A program made the position numbers and the translations under genes. A DNA stretch of 64,000 nt from Cardiobacteriaceae bacterium TAE3-ERU3 (GTDB lineage Bacteria > Pseudomonadota > Gammaproteobacteria > Cardiobacteriales > Cardiobacteriaceae). Below the pieces are notes generated by a model. That model was not told where the DNA came from, did not search any database, and was given only the letters and a program-made list of their open reading frames with translations. Location of the stretch: NCBI GenBank assembly GCA_019218315.1, contig JAHUUI010000001.1, positions 1-64,000 on the forward strand, given 5' to 3'. Shown here in pieces: positions 57,140-64,000 of this stretch; the stretch's first letter is position 1; each line of letters begins with the position of its first letter.

Positions 57140-58516
57140 ATGTTTGAGAATTTAAGTGATCGCCTGCAAGGGACGATCAAAAAACTAAAAGGCCAAAGCC
57201 GCATCACCGAGGCAAACATCAGCGATGCCCTGCGCGAAGTGCGCATGGCACTGATTGAAGCGGACGTTGCCGTCCCTGTCGTCAAAGACATGGTCGCACA
57301 AATCAAAGAACAAGCCATCGGGCAAGAAGTCGGGCAAAAACTCTCACCTGATCAAGCATTCCTAAAAATTGTACAAGCTGAGCTCACTCGCGCCATGGGT
57401 GAGGAAAATAGCGCGCTAAACCTCGCCACCCAACCGCCAGCCGTTATTCTTATGGCTGGTTTGCAAGGCTCGGGTAAAACCACCTCAACCGCAAAACTCG
57501 CCAAAAAACTCATCAAAGAGAAAAAGAAAGTTGCTGTGGTCAGTGCGGACGTCTATCGCCCCGCTGCGATCGACCAGCTGCAAACCCTTGCAGAGCAAGT
57601 TGGCGCGACCTTTATCCCGTCAAGCACAGACGAAAAGCCGCAGACCATCGTCCAGCGCGCTCTCGATACCGCAAAAAAGCAATTCTTTGACGTCCTGATC
57701 GTCGATACCGCCGGTCGCCTGCACATCGACGAAAACCTGATGGATGAAATCAAAACCATCCACAGCGCCGTCAACCCAATTGAAACCCTGTTTGTCGTCG
57801 ACAGCATGACCGGCCAAGATGCCGCCAACACCGCCAAAGCCTTTAACGAAGCTCTGCCTTTAACCGGTATCGTGCTCACCAAAATTGATGGTGACGCGCG
57901 TGGCGGTGCGGCGCTCTCTATTCGCCAAATCACCGGTAAACCTGTCAAATTCCTCGGTGTCGGCGAAAAAACCGACGCACTGGAGCCCTTCCACCCCGAG
58001 CGTATCGCCTCGCGCATCCTCGGCATGGGTGACGTACTCGGTCTGATCGAAGACATCGAACAACAAGTCGATGCAAAAAAAGCCGAAAAGCTCGCCAAAA
58101 AATTCAAGCGCGGGAAAGGATTTGACCTCGAAGACTTCCGCGAACAACTCGCGCAAATGCGTGGCGTTGACCTCGATAAAATGCTCGAAAAAATCCCCGG
58201 CATGAAAAACATCCCGCAAGAACTCAAAAATCAGCATTTATCACCAAAGAAAATCGCACGCCAAGAAGCCATCATTCTCTCAATGACCCCAGCTGAACGC
58301 CGCAACCCCGACATCATCAAAGGCTCGCGCAAAAAGCGTATTGCGGCTGGCTGCGGATTGGATGTCCCAGAAGTCAACCGCCTGCTCAAGCAATTCAAGG
58401 AAATGCAAAAGCAAATGAAGAAACTCAAAGGCGGCAAAATGAAGCAACTCATGCGCGGCATGGGCGGCGGCATGCCACCAATGGGCGGCATGGGCGGCGG
58501 ATTCCCGTTCAAATAA
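57140..58516 (+). CDS. ffh: Signal recognition particle GTPase Ffh
   Basis: The protein part of SRP, which binds signal sequences and 4.5S RNA and docks on FtsY. The N domain spans residues 1-85. The G domain has G1 GLQGSGKTT at about 107-115, DTAGRL, TKIDGDARGG and GVGEKTDALEPF. The Met-rich M domain covers about 325-430 and a Gly/Met tail ends GGFPFK. The length is 458 residues. AAGGAG lies before the ATG at 57140. No 4.5S RNA gene was seen in the window. Confidence 0.97.
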   Translation: MFENLSDRLQGTIKKLKGQSRITEANISDALREVRMALIEADVAVPVVKDMVAQIKEQAIGQEVGQKLSPDQAFLKIVQAELTRAMGEENSALNLATQPPAVILMAGLQGSGKTTSTAKLAKKLIKEKKKVAVVSADVYRPAAIDQLQTLAEQVGATFIPSSTDEKPQTIVQRALDTAKKQFFDVLIVDTAGRLHIDENLMDEIKTIHSAVNPIETLFVVDSMTGQDAANTAKAFNEALPLTGIVLTKIDGDARGGAALSIRQITGKPVKFLGVGEKTDALEPFHPERIASRILGMGDVLGLIEDIEQQVDAKKAEKLAKKFKRGKGFDLEDFREQLAQMRGVDLDKMLEKIPGMKNIPQELKNQHLSPKKIARQEAIILSMTPAERRNPDIIKGSRKKRIAAGCGLDVPEVNRLLKQFKEMQKQMKKLKGGKMKQLMRGMGGGMPPMGGMGGGFPFK

Positions 58517-58557
58517 TTTTCTGAATACAACTAACTAAATACAATTATTGAATAAAC

Positions 58558-58588
58558 AAAACCGGTCAAGCAAAGCTTGATCGGTTTT
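58558..58588 (+). terminator. Terminator of ffh
   Basis: AAAACCGGTCAAGC (58558-58571) pairs with GCTTGATCGGTTTT (58575-58588), with one G-U pair and an AAA loop. It ends in a T-run and stands 41 nt after the ffh stop. Confidence 0.88.
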
Positions 58589-58600
58589 ATTTATATCAGA

Positions 58601-58632
58601 TAATCTATTCACACCCATGTGTGGCGGGCGAC
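58601..58632 (-). repeat. Decayed leader-distal CRISPR repeat
   Basis: This 32-nt stretch matches the array's 32-nt repeat at 23 positions, with its last eight bases (CGGGCGAC on the plus strand) intact. It is followed by a 34-nt spacer-like segment (58633-58666) before the first good repeat. Spacing and length show that it is the worn-out end of the array. Confidence 0.75.
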
Positions 58633-58666
58633 GAGACGTCAGATCGATTGCTTTGATCACAGTCTG

Positions 58667-59358
58667 GTTTCAATTCGCGCCCGCGTGAACGGGCGACCCA
58701 CGATTGAGCAGGCGCAACAGAGTCGAGCCTTTGTTTCAATTCGCGCCCGCGTGAACGGGCGACGTTGACGACGGACTGATTCTATTTCCAAATTAAGTTT
58801 CAATTCGCGCCCGCGTGAACGGGCGACTAAATTATAGGCGTAATTTTACAGTTTTACGCCAAGTTTCAATTCGCGCCCGTGTGTAACGGGCGACTCACCG
58901 CCAGTACGCCACGTTTGATGCCATTTCAGTTTCAATTCGCGCCCGTGTGTAACGGGCGACCTCTCGACGCGGCGAGTTACTAGCTAAAGCAAAAGTTTCA
59001 ATTCGCGCCCGTGTGTAACGGGCGACTCGAGTATTATTTGTCTGGGGGCTGGTTATTTCCTGTTTCAATTCGCGCCCGTGTGTAACGGGCGACGAGCCAG
59101 GTGTGCTGTTGCGTTACCAGTTTCGTCGTTTCAATTCGCGCCCGTGTGTAACGGGCGACTGTTTTGCTCATGTCTGGTGATATATTTTCATCAACGTTTC
59201 AATTCGCGCCCGTGTGTAACGGGCGACCCACGACAATGATGCAGACAACCCACGTGAGTGGGTTTCAATTCGCGCCCGTGTGTAACGGGCGACATTTAAC
59301 TTCCTCGACTTTCCAGTCGTCAGTACGTTTCAATTCGCGCCCGTGTGTAACGGGCGAC
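58667..59358 (-). CRISPR. Type I-C CRISPR array, 11 repeats, 10 spacers
   Basis: Repeats start at 58667, 58733, 58797, 58863, 58929, 58995, 59062, 59128, 59196, 59262 and 59327. On the transcribed (minus) strand they begin GTCGCCCG and end GAATTGAAAC, the type I-C form, with a CGCCCG/CGGGCG stem. The first three (leader-distal) are 31 nt; the other eight are 32 nt. Within each group they are identical. The two groups differ by one substitution and one inserted base in the hairpin loop. Spacers are 33-36 nt and all different. Transcription from a leader at the cas2 side is indicated by repeat orientation, gene order and the decayed far end. Spacer targets are unknown. Confidence 0.98.
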
Positions 59359-59543
59359 TGCCATCGCTAAATGGCTTGCTGTATCAGGTCGTAAAGCGGT
59401 TTATTCGCTAACCGACGCTGATACGAAGCAAATATTATGTCCAGTTGTTAAAGATCATGCAAATTATTGAAAAATTTTGCGTTAGTGTTTCGCCAATCTA
59501 CCGGTAAAACAATGAGAACCTACGGTTAGCGATTGCCCGCTAG
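59359..59543 (-). promoter_or_regulatory. CRISPR leader with candidate promoter and IHF-like site
   Basis: 185 nt between cas2 and the newest repeat. On the minus strand TTGCAT (59457-59462), a 17-nt spacer and CATAAT (59434-59439) form a possible promoter about 70 nt before the first repeat. TTTCAATAATTTG (complement of 59460-59472) differs from the IHF consensus at one position. A perfect 10-nt inverted repeat, TCGCTAACCG (59405-59414) and CGGTTAGCGA (59523-59532), brackets these elements. Confidence 0.7.
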
Positions 59544-59837
59544 CTATATAATCAATGGATCACGAAATAAATCAAATCCGGCTTTGGCACCGTGGTGTTC
59601 GACTTTCTTTTGCCATTTACTGCCCAGTTGATAGAAGCGTAAGCTATCGGTTTCGGGATTGTATTCGTCGAGTAAAGCTGCTTTAAGTTTTACCCATTGT
59701 GCCGGTGTGATCTCACATTCAAATACAGAATATTGCACCCGCTGACCGTAATCCTGACAGCATTTGGCAATACGGCGCAAGCGCTTGGCGCCCTCCGGGT
59801 CTTCAAATGAAACGTCATACGTAATCAGTACCATCAT
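59544..59837 (-). CDS. cas2: CRISPR-associated endoribonuclease-fold protein Cas2
   Basis: A 97-residue Cas2 with a ferredoxin-like fold; MMVLITYDVSFED carries the conserved Asp. With Cas1 it forms the spacer-integration complex. It ends at the leader, and its start lies 9 nt after the cas1 stop on the same strand. The middle segment YGQRVQYSVFECEIT is typical of the family. It is last in the order cas8c-cas7-cas4-cas1-cas2. Confidence 0.96.
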   Translation of the reverse strand: MMVLITYDVSFEDPEGAKRLRRIAKCCQDYGQRVQYSVFECEITPAQWVKLKAALLDEYNPETDSLRFYQLGSKWQKKVEHHGAKAGFDLFRDPLII

Positions 59838-59846
59838 AAACGTTAC

Positions 59847-60866
59847 CTATCGCATCAAAAACGGGGGATAACAGGCAAGATCACCACGAAGATGCCGCGC
59901 CAATAGTTGTGCCTGTATGTGGGGCAACAGGCCAATCTCAACTTCTTCTTCGAGATATGGGTGTTGTATTTTTTCTTGCTTGCGCATTTGCAACGCCTGA
60001 AACAAGGCTTTACGACTGTCGTCTTTAAGTTCAACCGCGCCACTGGCAGCGTAGATAAAGTCTTTGTCTGCAAATTGACCACGATTGAGCATACTGATCA
60101 CCATACGGTCAATCCACCACGCGCGGAACTCTTCCAAAATATCCTGAGCGAGGCTGTCTCTGCCCGGACGGTCTGCATGTAGGAATCCGACTTGTGGATC
60201 CAATCCGACACCTTGCAACGCCCCACTGATTTCTTTGCCAACTATGCTATACAGCAATGACAACATGGCGTTAATCGGGTCACGCGGCGGGCGGCGATTA
60301 CGCCCATTAAAATCAAATTGTTGGCGGGTTTTGTCGGTTAGCAGATAACGGAAGACGGCAAAGTATTGTGCAGCTGCATCACCTTCAATACCGCGAACCT
60401 GATCAATATGATCGGCACTTTGTAACTTTTTCAGTGATGCATTGAGCTGACGGATGGCGATAGTGACGTCTTCATGTGCACCATGATTACGCTGTCGCCG
60501 TTGTAAAACACGCCGCGCCGACTGAATTTTTGCGGCAATGATATTGCGCGCGATGTCCAGCGGTGCTTCTGCTGATATGCGATATTGCGCACGCCGCAAA
60601 AGCACATTACCACTTTGCCGCCCTTGTAACCTGCCGAGGAACTTGCCATATTCACTATAAAAAGCCAGATTAACCTGATTCTCTCCACAAAACCCGAGTA
60701 AATATGGCGAGACCAATACGTTGCCGAAGCAAAAGATGTTGGCGATCGCATGTACTGGCAACTGGATAAGCTTTTTGCGCTCGCATTCTACGACCAGCGT
60801 CTCACGCTCTTTGTGCAAATAGCAGCCTTGCCTAGTGATATAGAGCGTATTCTGTAATTTACGCAT
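59847..60866 (-). CDS. cas1: CRISPR integrase Cas1 (type I-C)
   Basis: A 339-residue integrase. The N-terminal beta domain spans about residues 1-85 (LQNTLYITRQGCYLHKE). The catalytic helical domain has E161 in RGIEGDAAAQYF, H230 in VGFLHADRPGRDSLAQ, and D242/E245 in QDILEEFRAW as metal ligands. PINAMLSLLYSIVG is a typical segment. It lies between cas4 and cas2 with a few bases of spacing on each side. All catalytic residues are intact, so adaptation could be functional. Confidence 0.97.
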   Translation of the reverse strand: MRKLQNTLYITRQGCYLHKERETLVVECERKKLIQLPVHAIANIFCFGNVLVSPYLLGFCGENQVNLAFYSEYGKFLGRLQGRQSGNVLLRRAQYRISAEAPLDIARNIIAAKIQSARRVLQRRQRNHGAHEDVTIAIRQLNASLKKLQSADHIDQVRGIEGDAAAQYFAVFRYLLTDKTRQQFDFNGRNRRPPRDPINAMLSLLYSIVGKEISGALQGVGLDPQVGFLHADRPGRDSLAQDILEEFRAWWIDRMVISMLNRGQFADKDFIYAASGAVELKDDSRKALFQALQMRKQEKIQHPYLEEEVEIGLLPHIQAQLLARHLRGDLACYPPFLMR

Positions 60867-60871
60867 AACGG

Positions 60872-61483
60872 CTACTCGATATTAAACAGCGCAGCCACAT
60901 AGGCTTGGCTGTGATCATTGGCGATTTCTTGTGGCTGGCAGGCGTCAATCAACGAGCAGGCTTTGCAATGTTTGCCATAAACCGGTGCGGGTGTGTGCCC
61001 CGATTCAAGCATGGTACGAACATCAGCAATAATCGCACGGGTTGTATCGCGCAAGCGCTGACTCAGCAACACGGATTCACGCCGCCGCGTTTGCCCATAC
61101 CAAATCACACCTTCATCAATCTTCACGCCACACATTTCTTCAAGGCATAATGCCTGTGCGCAGAGTTGCACGCTGTCTGAGTCGTCTGCTTTCTTGCGTC
61201 CACGTTTGTATTCGACCGGTTTTAGCGCATCGCTTACCGTATTCACTTCAAGCAAATCGAGTTTACCAATCAAACCCAATGCTTGCGAGGATACCGCCAC
61301 ACCACGCTCATAGCGGATACCTTTGCGCGTTTCGGGTACGCCACTGTCGACCCTTTCATGCAGTATTCTGCCTTGTGCGGTTAAAAAGTTTTCTGCCCAC
61401 AACTGCTCGTTGTGAATCAACGCACATTGTCGCGGGCAAAAAGCGTAGTGCCGCAAGGCTGATAATGCAATCGCATCCATCAT
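60872..61483 (-). CDS. cas4: CRISPR-associated exonuclease Cas4
   Basis: A RecB-type nuclease with an iron-sulfur cluster, which trims prespacers and selects for a PAM in type I-C adaptation. C16 and C20 in YAFCPRQCAL, with the C-terminal CKACSLIDAC, form the cluster. The nuclease core shows LIGKLDLLE and PVEYKRG, plus QLCAQALCLEE. The length is 203 residues. It lies 6 nt before the cas1 start and 6 nt after the cas7 stop. Confidence 0.95.
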   Translation of the reverse strand: MMDAIALSALRHYAFCPRQCALIHNEQLWAENFLTAQGRILHERVDSGVPETRKGIRYERGVAVSSQALGLIGKLDLLEVNTVSDALKPVEYKRGRKKADDSDSVQLCAQALCLEEMCGVKIDEGVIWYGQTRRRESVLLSQRLRDTTRAIIADVRTMLESGHTPAPVYGKHCKACSLIDACQPQEIANDHSQAYVAALFNIE

Positions 61484-61489
61484 GGATAC

Positions 61490-62362
61490 TTACAGCTTTT
61501 CAATCACCTCAACACCTTGTGCCTGCAAATCAGCCTGACCTTCAATGCTAATCCGATAATCGTCAAATCCGCTTGCCGGTGTGTTGGCTTCACCGTTGAC
61601 CCGCTCGACCTGTACCGCATCAAACAGCTTGTGCGCGGGTAAGTTCCCCAGTGCATCCTTGTGCTTGAAGACGATGAGCTTGCGCGCACTCATTTCACCA
61701 CGCGCCGCAGAGTGATCGTGCTCGAACATCAGCTGTAATGCCTGCCACAACTTGTCCAGATCCGCTTCGGAAAAGCCGGTCTTTTCTGCCAGCTTGGCCG
61801 ATACAAAGCCATGCGCGCGGTATAGACCATAAGGCACAATATGCTTGCGTCCCATGGTGCGCTCTTTTTCAAGGTCTTTTTCGTTGGTCACCGCCATACG
61901 TGTTATCGATATTTCCAGCGGAATAATTGGATCGATAGACTGGGCAAAGGCAAGCTGCACAGGTCCGCGCACTTGACCGCTATTTACTTCTGTCGTCATC
62001 ACCGCACCAAAGGTACGTACGTCAAAAAAGTTCTGGCACATCCATGCAGTAACTTCGCGCGCCTTTTGTTCGTCTTTGGGCAATTTTTTCGCAACCGGCT
62101 CGATATCCAATGCCTCATAAGCGCGCTTATTCTGCAAATTGAGTACGCTTTTTTCCTTGACGTAGATTTCATAACCGGGCGTATTTTCTTCGCTCATTTC
62201 AATGAAATTGCGAATTTTGCGCTTGAGGCAAACGTCCGTAACCAGTCCCTTGCTGGACTCAGGATCAAGGCGTGGCATATTGCCCGCATCAGGATCGCCA
62301 TTGGGATTGCCGTTCTTTACATCAAAGAAAAAGACAAATTCATAACGGTTTGCAATACTCAT
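61490..62362 (-). CDS. cas7c: Type I-C Cascade backbone protein Cas7 (Csd2)
   Basis: A 290-residue RAMP-fold subunit that coats the crRNA. The N-terminus [20 protein letters not shown] and the following [20 protein letters not shown] are Csd2 hallmarks. The ATG overlaps the end of cas8c by 4 nt, so the two are translationally coupled. cas4 follows 6 nt later. Confidence 0.96.
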   Translation of the reverse strand: MSIANRYEFVFFFDVKNGNPNGDPDAGNMPRLDPESSKGLVTDVCLKRKIRNFIEMSEENTPGYEIYVKEKSVLNLQNKRAYEALDIEPVAKKLPKDEQKAREVTAWMCQNFFDVRTFGAVMTTEVNSGQVRGPVQLAFAQSIDPIIPLEISITRMAVTNEKDLEKERTMGRKHIVPYGLYRAHGFVSAKLAEKTGFSEADLDKLWQALQLMFEHDHSAARGEMSARKLIVFKHKDALGNLPAHKLFDAVQVERVNGEANTPASGFDDYRISIEGQADLQAQGVEVIEKL

Positions 62363-64000
62363 GATCCACTCTCCTCATCTAAATTATCCAAGTCCAATTC
62401 ATCAATATTTTCAACCAGATTATCTGGTGCTTTCTTACTTCTACCAAAACGCTCAAGATAATAGCCAATCGCAAAACGCCCTTGCTCAGACAAATCCATT
62501 GTTTTAGGGAAGAAAAATTCAGCATCGCCCTCATTACCACAATTTACGATATCCCCAAATTCAGTTTCTAACCATCCTGCCATATTCTTAGGGTTCTCTA
62601 TCCACTTTGCTTTTTTCCCTTTACATAAGTCAGCTATATGATGATGATAATTCTTTATTAATAATGGGAAAACAGACTCTGGTCGCGCAGAAGCGCTCCC
62701 ATAAAAACGCGTTTTTATACCAGCATTAATATCCCCCAATGCCGAGTTTTGCGCCATTTCTAACACGGCAAACAGCCGCCCCAGCCGATAGGCAATATCC
62801 TTTGTTTCTCGATCCAAAGCCATAGAAATATTCTCCCCTTTATTGCGTACTAAAATCGCTTTAATCATTGCTACCCGCAACGGACTGACCTCTCCATCCG
62901 CGCGCAAGCGACTGACAATCTTGCTCAGTAACGACAGCGGATACGGCTTGCCACTGATCACGGCACGCATCAGTTCACCGGCCAAATGTGGCGATATATC
63001 CTTGCTGTCCGATTTTTTCAGCTGCCCATTGGCATCACGCCGCTTGGGCACCGTTTCAATCAACAAGCGCCATACCGAAGGCAGCGTTCGCCACGGTACA
63101 GGATCAAGCATTAAATCGTTATAGTGGGCGGCAAAATGGCGGGTAAGCTGAATCAAATCGGTTGCTAACCAGAAACGAATTGAAATCCGCGCTGCATTGG
63201 GCGCCAAGCCCAGCACATAGCATTGGGTATCGGGATCAAGATCAGGGCGCAGTTTGCTCAATGGTTGCCCTTCTGCCAAGCGTTGCAAAAATACCGATAG
63301 CTGCTGATTTTCAGCGTCATCATCCGGCGGGCTCATCACTTCGGCAAATAAATCTTCCGCGGCTTCGGCCTGCACAGCATCATCTGCAACCGCCCAAAAC
63401 ACCGTACTGGCATCACCAATACTGACGCACTGGCCATGATCGCGATTGAGCAAATAATTCAGTGCGGTTGTGTAGGCAAAAGCCGTTGAAGCTGAAACCG
63501 GTGCGTTTTCACCCTGTGATTTACCGTAAGACTCAAACGCATCCTGATTAAATGACACAATCGAGCCACCGGACGACTGCCCGCCCCATACGCCTTTAAT
63601 CGCCGGATGAACCCTTGCTACCGCAGCAGATTGCCCATCCAAACACGGTACGGCTTCACCTTCACCACGATCGAGATATGCCGCCCAAATGGCTTGTGCT
63701 GCCGGGCGCTGATGCAAGTAGTCCATATCACCATCAAGTCGAAACACAACATTGGCATCGACCACCTCAAGCGGGCAAACCGATTCGGCAAATCGCCCCG
63801 GTTGCCAACGCTGCAAAAATGCCTTGAACGCCTGCAAACCTGCATCATCATTGTCTTCTAGCAATTCAAGGTGCCAGTCGCGGAAGGCTTCAAAGGTTTC
63901 ACGGTAGGCAGTCACCCACGGCGTTTCCTTGGCTGCCTTTTTATCCTTGTTACCTTCAATACCCAGCGTATAGGCGGTTTTATCCCACAAAAAATTGGGC
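62359..64000 (-). CDS. cas8c: Type I-C Cascade large subunit Cas8c (Csd1), cut by window end
   Basis: The frame stays open to the end of the window. The TTG near 63990 is not a real start, so the N-terminus lies beyond 64000. About 547 residues are visible of the usual 570-620. The Csd1 signatures [12 protein letters not shown] and the following [14 protein letters not shown] are clear, as are FWAVADDA and [15 protein letters not shown]. In type I-C this protein recognises the PAM, and its C-terminal part doubles as Cas11c by internal initiation. cas5 and cas3 are expected upstream, beyond the window. Confidence 0.95.
   Translation of the reverse strand, partial: PNFLWDKTAYTLGIEGNKDKKAAKETPWVTAYRETFEAFRDWHLELLEDNDDAGLQAFKAFLQRWQPGRFAESVCPLEVVDANVVFRLDGDMDYLHQRPAAQAIWAAYLDRGEGEAVPCLDGQSAAVARVHPAIKGVWGGQSSGGSIVSFNQDAFESYGKSQGENAPVSASTAFAYTTALNYLLNRDHGQCVSIGDASTVFWAVADDAVQAEAAEDLFAEVMSPPDDDAENQQLSVFLQRLAEGQPLSKLRPDLDPDTQCYVLGLAPNAARISIRFWLATDLIQLTRHFAAHYNDLMLDPVPWRTLPSVWRLLIETVPKRRDANGQLKKSDSKDISPHLAGELMRAVISGKPYPLSLLSKIVSRLRADGEVSPLRVAMIKAILVRNKGENISMALDRETKDIAYRLGRLFAVLEMAQNSALGDINAGIKTRFYGSASARPESVFPLLIKNYHHHIADLCKGKKAKWIENPKNMAGWLETEFGDIVNCGNEGDAEFFFPKTMDLSEQGRFAIGYYLERFGRSKKAPDNLVENIDELDLDNLDEESGS

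Noticed and set aside
58517-58666. A 4.5S RNA gene near ffh
   Set aside because: The conserved SRP RNA loop (GGAAGGAAGCAGCC-like) is not there. The space holds the ffh terminator and the decayed CRISPR repeat.
59164-59370. A short frame across the CRISPR repeats
   Set aside because: Its product is a translation of repeats (recurrent QFAPVCNGR), not a gene.

Overview
The window is a gammaproteobacterial chromosome segment of roughly 50 % G+C by eye. The evidence is the gene order: ruvC-ruvA-ruvB-tolQRAB-pal-cpoB, tgt-yajC-secD-secF, ffh beside ypjD-corB, cydDC-cydABX with a CydX peptide, and a 180-kDa-class NAD glutamate dehydrogenase. No rRNA, tRNA, prophage, transposase or integrase was seen. 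The closest genus cannot be fixed from sequence alone; a Cardiobacteriales-like lineage is a guess.

Layout. 1-3.3 kb: a tract of 19 GCAATAG heptamers, then an MscK/MscM-type mechanosensitive channel. 3.3-8.5 kb (minus): a small unknown Lys-tailed protein downstream of NAD-dependent glutamate dehydrogenase. 9-17 kb (minus): yebC-ruvCAB and the Tol-Pal cell-envelope operon. 17-22.6 kb (minus): a drug/metabolite exporter and tgt-yajC-secD-secF. 22.7-28 kb (minus): a repeat-rich peptidoglycan-binding protein, a UspA protein and a TAXI-type TRAP transporter whose binding-protein and permease genes are separated by mutually exclusive hairpins. 28-38 kb (plus): gluQ, acs, a thioester alpha-2-macroglobulin and fumC.

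38.3-46.6 kb is the most interesting metabolic region. It holds carbamate kinase, a DUF2877 protein, a divergent LysR regulator, a biuret-hydrolase-like cysteine amidohydrolase, FdrA, a DUF1116 protein, a free-standing allophanate-hydrolase C-terminal domain and an NCS1 permease. It resembles the E. coli fdrA-ylbE-ylbF-ybcF (allFGHK) and yahB-E-F-G-I sets but adds the amidohydrolase, the AH_C-like protein and a dedicated permease. The likely logic is uptake of a ureido, biuret-like or imide compound, hydrolysis, transfer of a carbamoyl group to phosphate, and ATP formation from carbamoyl phosphate. The sampled G+C is higher here, which suggests acquisition by transfer. A remnant of a GadC-type antiporter and an intact glutaminase follow.

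48.3-54.8 kb (minus) is the complete bd oxidase set, cydD-cydC and cydA-cydB-cydX; CydX is only 46 codons. 55-58.5 kb is corB-ypjD (minus) divergent from ffh (plus). 58.6-64 kb is a type I-C CRISPR-Cas locus, transcribed on the minus strand and cut by the window end inside cas8c. Its array has 11 repeats in two generations: three old 31-nt leader-distal repeats, eight 32-nt leader-proximal repeats, and a decayed terminal repeat beyond them.
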